Assembly: GCF_023638035.1 (NCBI RefSeq)
Contig: NZ_JAKRVX010000002.1
Location: 372,001-436,000 of the forward strand
Source of the DNA: Natronocalculus amylovorans
GTDB lineage: Archaea > Halobacteriota > Halobacteria > Halobacteriales > Haloferacaceae
DNA length: 64,000 bases
Reading direction: 5' to 3'
In this document: positions 8,796 through 19,114 of the stretch, in pieces
Numbering within the stretch: position 1 is the stretch's first letter
Layout: every line of letters begins with the position of its first letter
The notes under the pieces: model-generated
The model's input: only the letters and a program-made list of their open reading frames with translations
The model's database searches: none
Told to the model about the DNA's origin: nothing
Translations under genes and position numbers: made by a program

Positions 8796-9275
8796 ATGGG
8801 AATCAACTACAGCGTCGAGGCCGACCCCGACACCACCGCGAAAGCGATGCTTCGGGACCGGCCCATCAGCCTGAAGCACAGCAAGGCCATCTCCCGAACC
8901 ATCAAGGGAATGACGGTTACCGACGCGGAGGAGTACTTGGAAGCGGTGATCGCAGGCGAGCGATCGGTTCCGTTCAAACAGCACAACTCCGGTGTCGGTC
9001 ACCGATCGGATATCGATGGCTGGGATGCCGGTCGATACCCAAACAAAGCGTCGAAAGACTTCCTCAAACTACTCACCAACGTGCGTAACAACGCAACTGA
9101 GCAAGGGTTTGACGGCCCGTCGATGGTCATTACACACATCGCAGCGCACAAAGTTGGCGAGCGACCTGGCCGAAAGCCACGTGCATTCGGTCGCGCATCG
9201 CCGTGGAACACAACGGTTTGTGATGTTGAAATAATCATCGAGGAACCAGATGCAACCGAGGAGGACGATAACTAA
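8796..9275 (+). CDS. rpl22: Large ribosomal subunit protein uL22
   Basis: 159 residues, archaeal uL22. Signature segments are [22 protein letters not shown] near the N-terminus, [15 protein letters not shown], and the beta-hairpin region followed by [15 protein letters not shown]. The hairpin lines the exit tunnel. Its TAA overlaps the ATG of rps3 by one base (TAATG at 9273-9277). Confidence 0.97.
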   Translation: MGINYSVEADPDTTAKAMLRDRPISLKHSKAISRTIKGMTVTDAEEYLEAVIAGERSVPFKQHNSGVGHRSDIDGWDAGRYPNKASKDFLKLLTNVRNNATEQGFDGPSMVITHIAAHKVGERPGRKPRAFGRASPWNTTVCDVEIIIEEPDATEEDDN

Positions 9276-10210
9276 TGGCTGACGAACACCAGTTCATTGA
9301 AAACGGCCTACAGCGCGCACAGATCGACGAGTTCTTTGCAAAAGAACTTGGTCGAGCGGGCTACGGCGGCATGGATATCGCAAAAACCCCAATGGGGACC
9401 CAGATCGTCCTCAAGGCCGAGAAGCCAGGAATGGTTATCGGAAAGGGTGGGAAGAACATCCGAAAGATCACTCGCGAGCTGACTGATCGATTCGGCATGG
9501 ATGATCCACAGATCGATGTTCAGGAAGTCGACGAGCCGGATCTCAACGCACGGATTGTTGCAGATCGACTCGCAAATGCACTCGAGCGCGGATGGTACTT
9601 CCGAAAAGCCGGACACACAACAATCGACCGAATCATGGATTCGGGCGCACTCGGTGCGGAGATTGTGCTCTCCGGGAAAGTCACTGGCGCACGATCACGC
9701 GTTGAGAAATTCAATCGAGGATACATCAAACACAACGGTGAGCCAGCACAGGAAGTTGTTGACGAAGGGCAGGGCGTTGCCGTTATGAAGCTCGGTACGA
9801 TCGGTGTAACAGTCAAGATCATTCCACCAGGAGCACAGCTACCGGATGACTTCCGCATCAACGAGGATGTCGAAGTTGAGGCAGTTGAGCAGGACCTTGG
9901 GTCGGATGATGTTGACGACCTTATCGACGACGATGCGGAAATTCCAGATGTCTCCGAAGAGGACGACGTCGAGATTCCGGATGATGATCCAGCAGATATC
10001 ATCGATGAGGAAATCGTCGAAGAGGTTGTCGAAGAGACAACAGAAGCAGCACCAGTTGGCGACGAGCTTGACGAAGAAGAAGTCATCCCGGAAGACGATG
10101 AAATCGAGGCAGAACTCGATGAACTCGACGAAGATGTTGCAGACGAAGCAGCAGACCTTGTTTCGGAGATGGAAGATGCAGATGCAGAAGACGAAGAAAC
10201 GGAGGAATAA
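9275..10210 (+). CDS. rps3: Small ribosomal subunit protein uS3 with long acidic tail
   Basis: 311 residues. Residues 1-190 form the usual uS3: a KH domain with the [15 protein letters not shown] loop near 50-64 and a C-terminal domain with [10 protein letters not shown] and [13 protein letters not shown]. From about residue 195 to the end the protein is an almost uninterrupted Asp/Glu-rich tail with a few Val/Ile/Pro. Archaeal uS3 without the tail is about 210-230 residues, so roughly 110 residues are extra; such tails are known in haloarchaea. The tail explains the long antisense frames seen opposite this gene. It helps form the mRNA entry channel. Confidence 0.97.
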   Translation: MADEHQFIENGLQRAQIDEFFAKELGRAGYGGMDIAKTPMGTQIVLKAEKPGMVIGKGGKNIRKITRELTDRFGMDDPQIDVQEVDEPDLNARIVADRLANALERGWYFRKAGHTTIDRIMDSGALGAEIVLSGKVTGARSRVEKFNRGYIKHNGEPAQEVVDEGQGVAVMKLGTIGVTVKIIPPGAQLPDDFRINEDVEVEAVEQDLGSDDVDDLIDDDAEIPDVSEEDDVEIPDDDPADIIDEEIVEEVVEETTEAAPVGDELDEEEVIPEDDEIEAELDELDEDVADEAADLVSEMEDADAEDEETEE

Positions 10211-10213
10211 TTT

Positions 10214-10426
10214 ATGGCAATTCTTCATCCAGACGAACTTCGCGACATGACTGCAGCAGAGCGGGAAGTCGAGCTCGAAGAGCTTGAGACCGAACTGCTC
10301 AACATGAAGTCCGTACAGGCTGCCGGTGGTATGCCTGAAAGCCCAGGCCGCATGGCCGAGCTCAAACGGACGATCGCACGAATCAAAACGATTCAGACAG
10401 AAGAAGGCGACTTCGACGAGGAATAA
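10214..10426 (+). CDS. rpl29: Large ribosomal subunit protein uL29
   Basis: 70 residues forming the long helical hairpin of uL29. LHPDELRDMTAAEREVELEELETELLN is helix one, and PGRMAELKRTIARIKTIQTEE is the conserved second helix. It sits near the exit tunnel with uL23. It starts 3 nt after rps3 and ends 6 nt before rnp1, as in other archaeal S10/spc clusters. Confidence 0.96.
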   Translation: MAILHPDELRDMTAAEREVELEELETELLNMKSVQAAGGMPESPGRMAELKRTIARIKTIQTEEGDFDEE

Positions 10427-10432
10427 CGACCT

Positions 10433-10921
10433 ATGGCACTCACCCCTGAAACGCTCACACGACACGAACTCATCGGCTTGCACATGTGTGTAGCCGATGC
10501 GCCGAATCCTGACCTCGTTGGGATTTCCGGCCGCATTGTCTCCGAGACAATGCAGACAGTCGTTGTTGAGACACAGGGTGAGACCAAACAGGTCCAAAAA
10601 CAGGACTCAACCTTTGAGTTTTGTCTTCCAGTCGAGTCAAGCGGCGGTCAATACAGACACACAAACACAGATGAAGCCGCCGGTGACCGTAAGGTCCCGG
10701 GGTCTTCGTCCAAACTCGGATCGGAAACTGCGGGGGAAGCAGAACAGAAACACCCCCGTCAGTCTGCTCCGTCCGCAGATGCATCACAAAACGCCTCTGC
10801 GGCGAGTCTCGTTGGGCGAGACGAGTGCGAGGGCGGAGTCTACGTTACGGTGGATGCAACAACCCTACTCTCACGACCCGCCGAACGCACCGAATTTATA
10901 GGTGATTCAAAATGGCGATAG
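10433..10921 (+). CDS. rnp1: RNase P protein component 1 (Rpp29/Pop4 homologue) with an insertion
   Basis: 162 residues. The N-terminal half ([36 protein letters not shown] in the family, written here as overlapping motifs [15 protein letters not shown] and QTVVVET) is the Rpp29 Sm-like barrel, and the C-terminal [20 protein letters not shown] closes it. Between residues about 70 and 125 there is a Ser/Asp/Gly/Ala-rich low-complexity insert splitting the barrel. Rnp1 binds RNase P RNA and helps tRNA 5' processing. Location between rpl29 and rps17 is standard for archaea. The stop overlaps the rps17 start by 10 nt. Confidence 0.92.
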   Translation: MALTPETLTRHELIGLHMCVADAPNPDLVGISGRIVSETMQTVVVETQGETKQVQKQDSTFEFCLPVESSGGQYRHTNTDEAAGDRKVPGSSSKLGSETAGEAEQKHPRQSAPSADASQNASAASLVGRDECEGGVYVTVDATTLLSRPAERTEFIGDSKWR

Positions 10922-11253
10922 GATTAGACGTACCAACGCCTCCGGAACCAGAGAATCCGGAGGAGTACGATTATGAGAAGTGTCCGTTCTATGGACAACT
11001 TCCCGTCAGGGGACAGACCCTCGAAGGGACTGTTGTCTCGACGGCAATGGAAAAGACCGTCATCGTCGAGCGTGAGTACGACGTGTTCGTGCCTAAATAC
11101 GACCGGTATATGAAACGCCGGTCCCGTATTCCAGCGCACGTCCCAGGCGTACTCGAACCGCTCGAAGTCGGTGACGAAGTAACAATTGCGGAGACCCGCC
11201 CGCTCTCGAAGACGAAATCCCACGTCGTCGTCCAAGTCGGAGGTGACGAGTGA
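10912..11253 (+). CDS. rps17: Small ribosomal subunit protein uS17
   Basis: 113 residues, archaeal uS17. The OB fold is marked by [18 protein letters not shown] and [18 protein letters not shown], followed by [23 protein letters not shown]-type strands. It binds 16S rRNA helix 11. Its start lies inside the end of rnp1, and its TGA overlaps the ATG of rpl14. Confidence 0.97.
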   Translation: MAIGLDVPTPPEPENPEEYDYEKCPFYGQLPVRGQTLEGTVVSTAMEKTVIVEREYDVFVPKYDRYMKRRSRIPAHVPGVLEPLEVGDEVTIAETRPLSKTKSHVVVQVGGDE

Positions 11254-11651
11254 TGGAAGCATTAAAAGCTGATGTCACACAGGGACTCGAGAAAGGGTCA
11301 CTCATCAAATGTACTGACAACACTGGTGCACGCGAACTTCGCGTGATCAGCGTTGCAGGGTACTCCGGAACGAAGAATCGACACCCCAAAGCAGGCATCG
11401 CCGACAAAGTGACCGTTTCGGTCACCAAAGGTACGCCGGAAATGCGCCGACAGGTGCTGGAGGCAGTTATTGTCCGCCAGCGCAAGTCGATCCGTCGTCC
11501 AGACGGAACGCGTGTGAAATTCGAGGACAACGCCGCGGTCATCATTGATGAAAACGGCGAGCCTCGAGGGACCGAGATTAAAGGTCCAATCGCACGTGAA
11601 GTCGCAGAGCGCTTCGGGAGTATTGCAAGTACGGCTACAATGATCGTATAG
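11253..11651 (+). CDS. rpl14: Large ribosomal subunit protein uL14
   Basis: 132 residues. [21 protein letters not shown] is the conserved rRNA-binding strand region (split here: [18 protein letters not shown]) and the C-terminus has [20 protein letters not shown]. An in-frame GTG at 11250 precedes the ATG by one codon. The ATG at 11253 is preferred because it forms a TGATG junction with rps17. uL14 lies at the subunit interface near the factor-binding site. Confidence 0.97.
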   Translation: MEALKADVTQGLEKGSLIKCTDNTGARELRVISVAGYSGTKNRHPKAGIADKVTVSVTKGTPEMRRQVLEAVIVRQRKSIRRPDGTRVKFEDNAAVIIDENGEPRGTEIKGPIAREVAERFGSIASTATMIV

Positions 11652-11652
11652 T

Positions 11653-12021
11653 ATGACGCGACAACCACGCAAACAACGAAAGTCTGCGGCGAACGCGTCG
11701 CTACACGAGCGACAAAAGCAGGTCCGTGCGACACTCGCTGATGACCTCCGTGAGGAGTACAATCAGCGAAACGTCCGTGTGAATGCGGGCGACACTGTCG
11801 AGGTCCTGCGTGGCGACCACGCCGGCGAAGAAGGTGAGGTCCTTCTCGTCGATCTAAAAAAGGAAGTCATCCACGTCGACGGCGTGACAGTTGAGCGCGC
11901 TGACGGTGAGGAGGTTCCTCGTCCGCTCGATGCAAGCAACGTACGCGTGACCGAACTCGACCTTGATGATGAGGTTCGAGCGGCACGTCTCGCCGGAGAT
12001 GACACGGAGGGTGACGAATGA
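11653..12021 (+). CDS. rpl24: Large ribosomal subunit protein uL24
   Basis: 122 residues. The KOW motif is visible as [21 protein letters not shown] at about 47-67, preceded by the basic [19 protein letters not shown] stretch typical of archaeal L24 (L26e-like). The C-terminal third is acidic. It is an assembly initiator for the large subunit. The gene begins one base after rpl14, and its TGA overlaps the rps4e start. Confidence 0.96.
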   Translation: MTRQPRKQRKSAANASLHERQKQVRATLADDLREEYNQRNVRVNAGDTVEVLRGDHAGEEGEVLLVDLKKEVIHVDGVTVERADGEEVPRPLDASNVRVTELDLDDEVRAARLAGDDTEGDE

Positions 12022-12722
12022 CCAACCACCAGAAACGACTCTCAGTACCAAAGTCTTGGCCGGTCGAACGAAAGACCAACACTTTCACCGTCAAAGCTGG
12101 CGCAGGCCCGCATGGTGAAGCAGGCGTTCCGCTGATCATTATTCTGCGGGACGTCCTTGGCTACGTCGACACGAAAAAGGAAGGGCGCTACGCGCTCAAC
12201 CAAGGAACAATACTCGTCAACGGAGATGCAGTCACTGACGAACGCCGACCGATCGGTATGTTCGACATTCTTGCATTCACCGAACGTGAAGAGTACTACC
12301 GTGTCTTCCCAGATGAGGGAGGACGCCTTGCACTGGAAGCAATCTCTGCAGACGCAGCAGATAGCCGCCTCGGAAAAGTCGTCAACAAAACACAAGTTGA
12401 CGGTGGCGACTTCCAGCTAACCCTTCATGATGGCACGAACGTTCGTGTCGAAGATGGAAGCGAGTACTCCACAAAAGACTCGCTCGTCATTGACAACGAA
12501 TCAAAAGAGATTGTTGCCCACTTCGTTTATGAAGAGGGCGCACTCGTTACAGCTGTTGACGGACAACACGCTGGTGAGATTGGCACGATCGATGAGATCC
12601 AGGTCACGCTCGGCAGCGGTAACAACACCGTTTCAGTTAGTCAAGATGATGGTGGCTTTGAAACGATCGAGCCATACGTTGTTGTAATTGACGAGAACTT
12701 CACCGGAGGTGACGACGAATGA
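12018..12722 (+). CDS. rps4e: Small ribosomal subunit protein eS4
   Basis: 234 residues, archaeal/eukaryotic eS4. [15 protein letters not shown] at the N-terminus, an S4-like RNA-binding region (GQ-type segment [19 protein letters not shown]) and a C-terminal KOW ([19 protein letters not shown]) are characteristic. It is absent from bacteria, supporting archaeal origin. It overlaps rpl24 and rpl5 by 4 nt each. Confidence 0.97.
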   Translation: MTNHQKRLSVPKSWPVERKTNTFTVKAGAGPHGEAGVPLIIILRDVLGYVDTKKEGRYALNQGTILVNGDAVTDERRPIGMFDILAFTEREEYYRVFPDEGGRLALEAISADAADSRLGKVVNKTQVDGGDFQLTLHDGTNVRVEDGSEYSTKDSLVIDNESKEIVAHFVYEEGALVTAVDGQHAGEIGTIDEIQVTLGSGNNTVSVSQDDGGFETIEPYVVVIDENFTGGDDE

Positions 12723-13234
12723 GCGAATCTGTGAACGAAATGCGAGCACCACAGATCGAGAAGGTCGTCGTCCATATGGCCGTTGGAGAAGGTGGTCGAA
12801 CACTCGCAAACGCTGAAGAGATCCTCGAAGAGATCGCCGGTCAACAGAGTGTCCGAACGCTCGCAAAACGAACGGTCCAAGAGTTCAATATCCGCCAAGG
12901 AGATCCGATCGGCGCAAAAGTAACGCTCCGAGATGAGGCCGCACACGAGTTCCTCGAAACGGCGCTCTCACTGACGGAGATTTCCGAGTCACAGTTTGAC
13001 GATAACGGAAACTTCAGCTTTGGAGTTGCAGAGCACACCGAGTTCCCAAGCCAAGAGTACGATCCACAGATCGGAATCTACGGGCTTGACGTTACAGTCA
13101 ACCTTGTCCGGCCAGGCTACCGCGTTGCAAAACGTAGTAAAGCCACTGGTGAGGTTCCAGAACGCCACCGAATGACACCAGAGGATGCAGCAGTATTCCT
13201 CGAAGAGACATTCGATGTGGAGGTCACAGAATGA
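12719..13234 (+). CDS. rpl5: Large ribosomal subunit protein uL5
   Basis: 171 residues. [17 protein letters not shown] is the start of the archaeal L5 core, then [25 protein letters not shown], and [21 protein letters not shown] leading to the GYRVAKRSK loop that contacts 5S rRNA and P-site tRNA. Four-base overlaps with rps4e and rps14 indicate coupled translation. Confidence 0.97.
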   Translation: MSESVNEMRAPQIEKVVVHMAVGEGGRTLANAEEILEEIAGQQSVRTLAKRTVQEFNIRQGDPIGAKVTLRDEAAHEFLETALSLTEISESQFDDNGNFSFGVAEHTEFPSQEYDPQIGIYGLDVTVNLVRPGYRVAKRSKATGEVPERHRMTPEDAAVFLEETFDVEVTE

Positions 13235-13401
13235 GCGAAAGTGAAACAGAAAACACGGGCGACAGCGGACGGACAGGCCAAGAAAACGCCTGCCGTCGGT
13301 GCGGCCGAAAACAGGGGCTTGTCGGCAAGTACGACATCAACCTGTGCCGCCAATGCTTCCGCGAAGTTGCTCGAGACATGGGATTCAAGAAGTACAGCTA
13401 A
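13231..13401 (+). CDS. rps14: Small ribosomal subunit protein uS14 (zinc-binding form)
   Basis: A 56-residue protein. After an acidic 20-residue extension it has the zinc ribbon [23 protein letters not shown] (read as CRRCG ... LCRQCF), with four Cys ligands, then [13 protein letters not shown]. This is the C+ form typical of archaea. The ATG overlaps the rpl5 stop by 4 nt, and the stop is 2 nt before the rps8 ATG, so operon position also supports it. Confidence 0.96.
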   Translation: MSESETENTGDSGRTGQENACRRCGRKQGLVGKYDINLCRQCFREVARDMGFKKYS

Positions 13402-13403
13402 TT

Positions 13404-13796
13404 ATGGCAGGTAACGACCCACTGTCCGACGCACTCAGCGGAATCGACAACGCAGAGAGTGTCGGCCATCTCAGTTACACGGTACAGCCCGCCTCAAATA
13501 TCATCGGATCGGTCCTCGAGGTCTTTTACGACCGCGGGTATATCGACGGCTTCGAGTTCGTCGACGACGGCAAGTCCGGTGAGTTCGAGGTTGAACTGAA
13601 AGGCGCTATCAACGAATGTGGTCTGGTGAAGCCGCGCTACTCAGCCGGTGCAGATGAGTTCGAGAAATGGGAGAAACGATATCTCCCTGCCCGTGATTAC
13701 GGTGCACTCATCGTCACAACAAGCCACGGCGTCATGAGCCACTACGAAGCCCGAGAAGAGGGAATCGGTGGCCAGATCATCGCATACGTCTACTAA
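13404..13796 (+). CDS. rps8: Small ribosomal subunit protein uS8
   Basis: 130 residues. [18 protein letters not shown] at the N-terminus and the C-terminal [22 protein letters not shown]...GGQIIAYVY are diagnostic; the STSxG-like loop (TTSHGVMSH) binds the central domain of 16S rRNA. An earlier in-frame start would overlap rps14 completely, so ATG 13404 is chosen. Confidence 0.97.
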   Translation: MAGNDPLSDALSGIDNAESVGHLSYTVQPASNIIGSVLEVFYDRGYIDGFEFVDDGKSGEFEVELKGAINECGLVKPRYSAGADEFEKWEKRYLPARDYGALIVTTSHGVMSHYEAREEGIGGQIIAYVY

Positions 13797-13800
13797 AATC

Positions 13801-14337
13801 ATGAATCGAGTAGAAATCGAAATTCCGGACGATGTGTCTGCCAACGTTGATCACCTCGAACTGACCGTCGAGGGAGATAACGGAAGCGTCACGCGACGCC
13901 TCTGGTACCCTGACGTGTCAGTATCTGTTGAGGATGGTAACGTGGTTATCGAGACGGAGAACACGGACGCAAAAACGAACGCGACCGTCGGAACCTTCGA
14001 GAGCCATGTTCGAAACATGATCCACGGTGTTGCAAACGGCTGGGAGTACAAGATGGAAGTCTTCTACGCTCACTTCCCGATGCAAGTGAACGTTCAAGGA
14101 GGCGACGTCGTCATCGAGAACTTCCTCGGTGAGCGTGCCCCACGCCGAACAACGATTCACGGCGACACACAAGTACAGGTTGACGGCGAAGTAGTTGTCT
14201 TGAGCGGCCCTGATAAAGAGGCTGTTGGACAAACTGCCGCCGATATTGAACAACTAACCAAAGTGAAAGGTAAAGACACCCGTGTGTTCCAAGACGGTGT
14301 CTACATCACTGAGAAGCCACAGGCAGGAGGTGCCTAA
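13801..14337 (+). CDS. rpl6: Large ribosomal subunit protein uL6
   Basis: 178 residues. MNRVEIEIPDDVSANVDHLELTVEGD is the usual start (seen as VEIEIPDDV and LELTVEGDNGSV). NMIHGVANGWEYKMEVFYAHFPM is the conserved mid-protein segment of archaeal L6, and FLGERAPRRTTI follows. An upstream in-frame ATG at 13768 lies inside rps8 and is rejected. It sits near the factor-binding centre. Confidence 0.97.
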   Translation: MNRVEIEIPDDVSANVDHLELTVEGDNGSVTRRLWYPDVSVSVEDGNVVIETENTDAKTNATVGTFESHVRNMIHGVANGWEYKMEVFYAHFPMQVNVQGGDVVIENFLGERAPRRTTIHGDTQVQVDGEVVVLSGPDKEAVGQTAADIEQLTKVKGKDTRVFQDGVYITEKPQAGGA

Positions 14338-15051
14338 ATGGCAGACGAACCGCAAGAACTCGAAGACATCAGCGGTGTCGGTCCGTCCAAAGCAGAGGCG
14401 CTTCGTGAGGCCGGCTACGAGACGATCGAAGACGTACAGGCCGCAAGTCAGTCGGAACTCTCCGAGGTTGACGGTGTCGGTAACGCGCTCGCAGCGCGTA
14501 TCAAAGCCGACGTCGGTGGTCTCGAAGTCTCTGAAGAGGCAGAGGCAGAGATCGAAGACGACGAGCCAGAAGAAGAGACCGAAGACGTCGACGAAGACGT
14601 TGAAACGGAGCTTCAACCACGAGGCCACGTTGACAAGACCCCAGAGCTTGACGACGAGGCTGAAGCTGCACTGAAACAGAAACGTCGTGAAGGGAAACCA
14701 GCCTTCCGACGACAGGACTACCACATGAAAAAGCGAACGCCAGAATCATGGCGTCGCCCACGTGGTGGTCTCTCAAAACAGCGTCGCGGATACAAAGGCA
14801 AAGGAGCGAAAGTCCAAGCCGGATACCGCACGCCAAAGGCAGCACGAGGACTCCACCCAAGCGGATTCGAGGAAGTCCGCGTTCACAACGCAGATGATCT
14901 CGAAGATGTTGATGGTGACTCACAAGCTGTTCGTATTGCATCATCAGTTGGTGCACGGAAACGCGAGCGGATCGAAGAGGTCTGTGAGGACGAGGAGATT
15001 CGCGTGCTCAACCCAACCTACATTGAAGTAGAGGTGGACGCAGATGAGTGA
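14338..15051 (+). CDS. rpl32e: Large ribosomal subunit protein eL32 with helix-hairpin-helix extension
   Basis: 237 residues. The C-terminal ~130 residues are eL32 ([21 protein letters not shown]-like core, [30 protein letters not shown]). The N-terminal ~100 residues add a helix-hairpin-helix pair ([17 protein letters not shown] and [17 protein letters not shown]) and an acidic linker. Such an N-terminal extension is a known haloarchaeal feature and makes the protein nearly twice the standard length. The start abuts the stop of rpl6. Confidence 0.96.
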   Translation: MADEPQELEDISGVGPSKAEALREAGYETIEDVQAASQSELSEVDGVGNALAARIKADVGGLEVSEEAEAEIEDDEPEEETEDVDEDVETELQPRGHVDKTPELDDEAEAALKQKRREGKPAFRRQDYHMKKRTPESWRRPRGGLSKQRRGYKGKGAKVQAGYRTPKAARGLHPSGFEEVRVHNADDLEDVDGDSQAVRIASSVGARKRERIEEVCEDEEIRVLNPTYIEVEVDADE

Positions 15052-15502
15052 TCTGAAAGCACAGAAACGACTCGCAGCCGACATCCTTGATGTCGGTAAG
15101 AGCCGTGTCTGGTTCGATCCAGAAGCACAGGCAGAGATCGTTGAAGCGATTACCCGAGAGGATATCCGCGATCTCATCGAGCAGGGAACGATCCAAGCAA
15201 AGGATGCAAAGACTAACTCCCGTGGTCGTGCACGAGAACGCGCTGCAAAGCGTTCATACGGCCACCAGAAAGGTCCAGGATCACGCAAAGGTCGGTCCGG
15301 TGCTCGACGAAACAAGAAAGACGCGTGGATCACCCGGATCCGCGCACAGCGTGCCCGTTTGAAGGAACTCCGTGATGAGGGCGCACTCGATCGTACCCAA
15401 TACCGAGAGCTGTACAACAAAGCCAGCGGTGGTCAGTTTGACAGCGTCGATCGGCTTGAGGCGTACGCGAGGAACAACTACGGAATTGAGGTGTCTAACT
15501 AA
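15044..15502 (+). CDS. rpl19e: Large ribosomal subunit protein eL19
   Basis: 152 residues. [24 protein letters not shown] is the classical archaeal/eukaryotic L19e start (split: [18 protein letters not shown]), with [25 protein letters not shown] in the middle and a long C-terminal helix. It overlaps rpl32e by 8 nt and shares its TAA with the ATG of rpl18 (TAATG). Confidence 0.97.
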   Translation: MSDLKAQKRLAADILDVGKSRVWFDPEAQAEIVEAITREDIRDLIEQGTIQAKDAKTNSRGRARERAAKRSYGHQKGPGSRKGRSGARRNKKDAWITRIRAQRARLKELRDEGALDRTQYRELYNKASGGQFDSVDRLEAYARNNYGIEVSN

Positions 15503-16056
15503 TGGCAACAGGACCACGATACAAGGTGCCGATGCGACGGCGCCGAGAGGTCCGGACTGATTACCATCAGAGGTTGCGCCTGCTGAAATCCGGCAAACCT
15601 CGCCTGGTCGCCCGGGTGAGCAATGCTCATGTCAGGGCGCAGCTGGTTACCCCCGGACCCAACGGAGATGTAACGCACGTCGCTGCATCGAGTGAGGACC
15701 TTGCAGACTACGGCTGGGAAGCCCCAACAGGGAATCTTCCGAGCGCATATCTGACTGGATACTTGCTCGGTCTGCAAGCGATCGAGGCTGGCCACGAAGA
15801 GGCTGTTCTCGACATCGGCCTGAACACAGCAACACCTGGTAACAAGGTGTTTGCAGTGCAGGAAGGTGCGATCGATGCGGGTCTCGAAATCCCACATAGC
15901 GACAGTGTGCTTGCAGACTGGTCGCGCACACGCGGCGAGCATATCGCCGAGTATGCCGAGCAACTCGATGAGCCACTGTACAGCGGCGATTTCGATGCAA
16001 CTGAACTACCTGAGCACTTCGATGAAGTGCTCGCTACACTGCAGGAGGACGAATGA
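15502..16056 (+). CDS. rpl18: Large ribosomal subunit protein uL18
   Basis: 184 residues. [24 protein letters not shown] is the archaeal L18 (L5e-like) N-terminus. The body contains [18 protein letters not shown] and GYLLGLQAI, and the C-terminal third holds [11 protein letters not shown]. It binds 5S rRNA together with uL5. Four-base overlap with rps5 follows. Confidence 0.97.
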   Translation: MATGPRYKVPMRRRREVRTDYHQRLRLLKSGKPRLVARVSNAHVRAQLVTPGPNGDVTHVAASSEDLADYGWEAPTGNLPSAYLTGYLLGLQAIEAGHEEAVLDIGLNTATPGNKVFAVQEGAIDAGLEIPHSDSVLADWSRTRGEHIAEYAEQLDEPLYSGDFDATELPEHFDEVLATLQEDE

Positions 16057-16700
16057 GCCAACGTAATAACAACGGCTGGGAGCCGCGGACGCGGCTAGGC
16101 CGAAAAGTGCAGAACGGCGACATCAGCTCGATGGAGCAAGCACTTGCGTCCGGCCTCCCACTTAAGGAGCCACAGATCGTCGACCAGCTCCTTCCAGGAC
16201 TGGAAGATGAAGTGCTTGATATTAACATGGTCCAGCGTATGACCGACTCGGGCCGACGTGTGAAATTCCGCTGTGTTGTCGCAGTCGGAAACCGCGACGG
16301 CTACCTCGGCTACGCACAGGCCCGTGATGATCAGGTTGGCGGTGCGATCCAGAAAGCGATCGACGTTGCCAAACTGAACATTATCAAGGTCGATCGAGGA
16401 TCAGGGTCCTGGGAGGACCAGGCTGGTGGAGTCAACTCCCTGACTCGGAAAGCAGAAGGAAAAGCTGGATCTGTCACTGTCGAGATCATGCCTGCACCGC
16501 AGGGACTTGGACTCGCAGCAGCAGAGACCGTTCGAGCAATCCTTGAGCTTGCTGGAATTGAAGACGCATGGACAAAGTCGGACGGCAATACCCGTACGAC
16601 GGTTAACCTTGCAAAGGCGACGTTCAATGCGCTTGAGAACGCAGCACAGTCTCGAACACCACAGCGTGTACAAGAGATTCAACAGGAGGCACGTGAATGA
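16053..16700 (+). CDS. rps5: Small ribosomal subunit protein uS5
   Basis: 215 residues. The double-stranded RNA-binding-like domain ([23 protein letters not shown]-type, seen as [16 protein letters not shown]) and the C-terminal S5 fold with [20 protein letters not shown] and [16 protein letters not shown] are clear. It forms part of the mRNA entry and decoding-fidelity region. It overlaps rpl18 and rpl30 by 4 nt each. Confidence 0.97.
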   Translation: MSQRNNNGWEPRTRLGRKVQNGDISSMEQALASGLPLKEPQIVDQLLPGLEDEVLDINMVQRMTDSGRRVKFRCVVAVGNRDGYLGYAQARDDQVGGAIQKAIDVAKLNIIKVDRGSGSWEDQAGGVNSLTRKAEGKAGSVTVEIMPAPQGLGLAAAETVRAILELAGIEDAWTKSDGNTRTTVNLAKATFNALENAAQSRTPQRVQEIQQEARE

Positions 16701-17161
16701 AAGCAGTTGTTCAGCTCCGCGGACGAGTGAACATGAGCCAAGGCGTTCGCGATACGCTTTCGATGCTCAACCTACACCACGTCAACCACGCGACACTTGT
16801 TCCGGACACTGAGACCTACAACGGGATGGTCACAAAAGTGAACGACTATGTTGCGTTTGGTGAGCCGTCCGAAGAGGTCGTTGCGCTCATTCTTGAGCGC
16901 CGTGGTTCGCCGTTTGAAGGTGAAGGTAGCATCGACGATGAGTGGGTCGCAGAAAACACAGAGTACAGCGATATTAGTTCGCTTGCAGCCGCACTCGTCG
17001 CAGAAGAGACGACGCTTCGAGAGCAGAACCTTGCGCCAGTGCTTCGTCTACACCCACCACGTGGTGGCCACGACGGAATCAAACATCCGGTCAAAGAAGG
17101 CGGCCAACTTGGACGCCATTCGACCGACGGAATTGACGAACTCTTGGAGGCGATGCGATAA
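16697..17161 (+). CDS. rpl30: Large ribosomal subunit protein uL30
   Basis: 154 residues, the archaeal L7e/L30 form, longer than bacterial L30 (about 60). [30 protein letters not shown] contains the conserved core ([17 protein letters not shown]). The C-terminus has [26 protein letters not shown]. It overlaps rps5 by 4 nt, and its TAA shares a base with the rpl15 ATG. Confidence 0.97.
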   Translation: MKAVVQLRGRVNMSQGVRDTLSMLNLHHVNHATLVPDTETYNGMVTKVNDYVAFGEPSEEVVALILERRGSPFEGEGSIDDEWVAENTEYSDISSLAAALVAEETTLREQNLAPVLRLHPPRGGHDGIKHPVKEGGQLGRHSTDGIDELLEAMR

Positions 17162-17649
17162 TGTCGAAGAAACGACGACAGCGTGGATCTCGGACACATG
17201 GTGGCGGAACACACAAAAATCGGCGTGGTGCCGGACACCGCGGCGGACGTGGACGTGCAGGCCGTTCGAAACATGAGTTCCACAACTATGAGCCGCTCGG
17301 TAAGCACGGATTCAAACGGCCACAGTCCGTCCAGGATACGGTCCTTGAAGTTCGTGTGCAGAAACTCGACGAAGATGCAGCACTCTATGCTGCAGATGGG
17401 CTTGCTGAGGAAGATGGCGATGCATACGTCATCGACGCCCGCGATGTTGTTGACGATGGACACGACGTGGATGTCGTGAAAGTCCTCGGTGGCGGTCAGG
17501 TTCGAAATGAACTGATCGTCACTGCTGATGCCTTCACAGCTGGCGCTGTTGGACTGCTTGAAGAAGCAGGCGGCGACGCTGTGTTATCAGCCCGCGCGGA
17601 AGAAGCTGAATCAGAAGACCTATCCGAAGAGAGTTCGGACGAGGCGTAA
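17161..17649 (+). CDS. rpl15: Large ribosomal subunit protein uL15
   Basis: 162 residues. The basic Gly/Arg/His-rich N-terminus (KKRRQRGSRTHGGGTHKNRRGAG, shown in parts as SRTHGGGTHKNRRGAGHRGG) and the KHEFHNYEPLGKHGFKRP segment are the family signature. The C-terminal globular part ends in an acidic tail. It is the last ribosomal gene before secY, separated by 1 nt. Confidence 0.97.
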   Translation: MSKKRRQRGSRTHGGGTHKNRRGAGHRGGRGRAGRSKHEFHNYEPLGKHGFKRPQSVQDTVLEVRVQKLDEDAALYAADGLAEEDGDAYVIDARDVVDDGHDVDVVKVLGGGQVRNELIVTADAFTAGAVGLLEEAGGDAVLSARAEEAESEDLSEESSDEA

Positions 17650-17650
17650 T

Positions 17651-19111
17651 ATGAGTTGGAAGGAGGCCGCTGAACCAGTACTCACACGGATGCCCGTAGT
17701 GACCCGTCCAACGGGTCACATTCCGTTCAAGCGTAAGCTTGCGTGGACCGCGGGCGTTCTGTTTGTGTACTTTTTCCTCACGAACATCACGCTGTTCGGG
17801 CTTGAAAGCACAGGCAGCGATATATTCGGACAGTTCCGTTCGATTCTCGCTGGTGAACAGGGATCGATCCTGCAGGTCGGTATTGGACCGATCGTCACCG
17901 CGAGTATTGTCCTGCAGCTGTTAGGTGGAGCGAACCTCCTTGGGTTGGATACAAGCGACCCGCGTGACCAAGTGCTGTATCAGGGACTACAGAAGCTGCT
18001 TGTCATTGTTGTTACAGCGATGACTGCTGCACCGATGGTGTTTGCAGGTGGCTTCCTCCCAGCAAATCCAGCCATCGGTAATGCGCTTGGAATTGGCCTG
18101 TTCGGTATTCAGATGGTCATTTTCGCGCAGGTATTCATTGGCGGTGTCCTCATCCTGTTCATGGACGAAATCGTGAGCAAGTGGGGAGTCGGCTCCGGTG
18201 TGGGGCTGTTCATTATCGCTGCAGTGAGCCAGCAACTTGTCGGTGGATTCTTCAGTTGGTCTGGACTCGGAACACCCGGGTTCTTCGCTAGCTGGTTTGG
18301 GATCATCACCGGCAGTGTTGAACTTGGCCCAACATTCACATCAGAGTGGTTCCAATCACTCTTGTTCTCACCTGGTGAACTCCTTGCGTTGGTTACAACG
18401 GCGTTAATTTTCGCGGTTGTTGTGTACGCAGAGTCTGTCCGGGTTGAGATCCCACTGAGCCACGCACGTGTGAAAGGTGCCCGTGGCCGCTTCCCGGTGA
18501 AGCTCATCTACGCATCCGTCCTGCCAATGATCTTGGTTCGTGCGCTGCAGGCGAACATCCAGTTCTTCGGGCAGATCATCAACAGCCAGACAACAATGCC
18601 AACATGGCTCGGAGTCTACGCTGATGGTCAGCCAGTATCTGGGTTCTTCTACTACTTCGCACCGATCCAAAGCAGACAGGATTGGATGTGGTTCCTTGGG
18701 TTCACCAATGCAGAACCGTGGATGATCTTCACTCGTGTCGCGATTGACCTAACGTTCATGGTCGTTGGTGGTGCAATCTTCGCGATCTTCTGGGTCGAAA
18801 CCACAGGAATGGGCCCAGAGGCAACCGCCCGACAGATCCAAAACTCGGGGATGCAGATTCCTGGCTTCCGACGCAACCCACAAGTTGTTGAGAAAGTTAT
18901 GGAACGCTACATTCCACAGGTTACCGTTATTGGCGGTGCACTTGTTGGACTGCTTGCAGTCCTGGCGAACATGCTGGGGACGATCGGAAACGTCACCGGA
19001 GAGGGGCTTCTACTGACAGTCTCGATTACGTACAAACTGTATGAGGAGATTGCAGAAGAGCAACTCATGGAGATGCATCCGATGATGCGTCAGATGTTCG
19101 GCAGAGAGTAA
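17651..19111 (+). CDS. secY: Preprotein translocase subunit SecY (Sec61 alpha)
   Basis: 486 residues with about ten hydrophobic transmembrane segments. The plug/TM2 region follows RSILAGEQGSILQVGIGPIVTASIVLQLLGG (seen as GIGPIVTASIVLQLL). The cytosolic loop RVEIPLSHARVKGARGRFPVKLIYAS and the late GMGPEATARQIQNSGMQIPGFR loop are classic archaeal SecY. It forms the protein-conducting channel in the cytoplasmic membrane. The open frame continues upstream inside rpl15, but MSWKEAAEPVL is the standard start, one base after the rpl15 stop. It ends the ribosomal transcription unit. Confidence 0.97.
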   Translation: MSWKEAAEPVLTRMPVVTRPTGHIPFKRKLAWTAGVLFVYFFLTNITLFGLESTGSDIFGQFRSILAGEQGSILQVGIGPIVTASIVLQLLGGANLLGLDTSDPRDQVLYQGLQKLLVIVVTAMTAAPMVFAGGFLPANPAIGNALGIGLFGIQMVIFAQVFIGGVLILFMDEIVSKWGVGSGVGLFIIAAVSQQLVGGFFSWSGLGTPGFFASWFGIITGSVELGPTFTSEWFQSLLFSPGELLALVTTALIFAVVVYAESVRVEIPLSHARVKGARGRFPVKLIYASVLPMILVRALQANIQFFGQIINSQTTMPTWLGVYADGQPVSGFFYYFAPIQSRQDWMWFLGFTNAEPWMIFTRVAIDLTFMVVGGAIFAIFWVETTGMGPEATARQIQNSGMQIPGFRRNPQVVEKVMERYIPQVTVIGGALVGLLAVLANMLGTIGNVTGEGLLLTVSITYKLYEEIAEEQLMEMHPMMRQMFGRE

Positions 19112-19114
19112 CAA

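Noticed and set aside
9839-10597. 252-codon Cys/Phe-rich frame antisense to rps3, rpl29 and rnp1
   Set aside because: It is produced by the GAC/GAA-rich acidic tail of uS3 read in reverse; composition is unnatural for a haloarchaeal protein.
14254-14724. Antisense frame to rpl6/rpl32e
   Set aside because: It overlaps two confirmed ribosomal genes and has no coding character.
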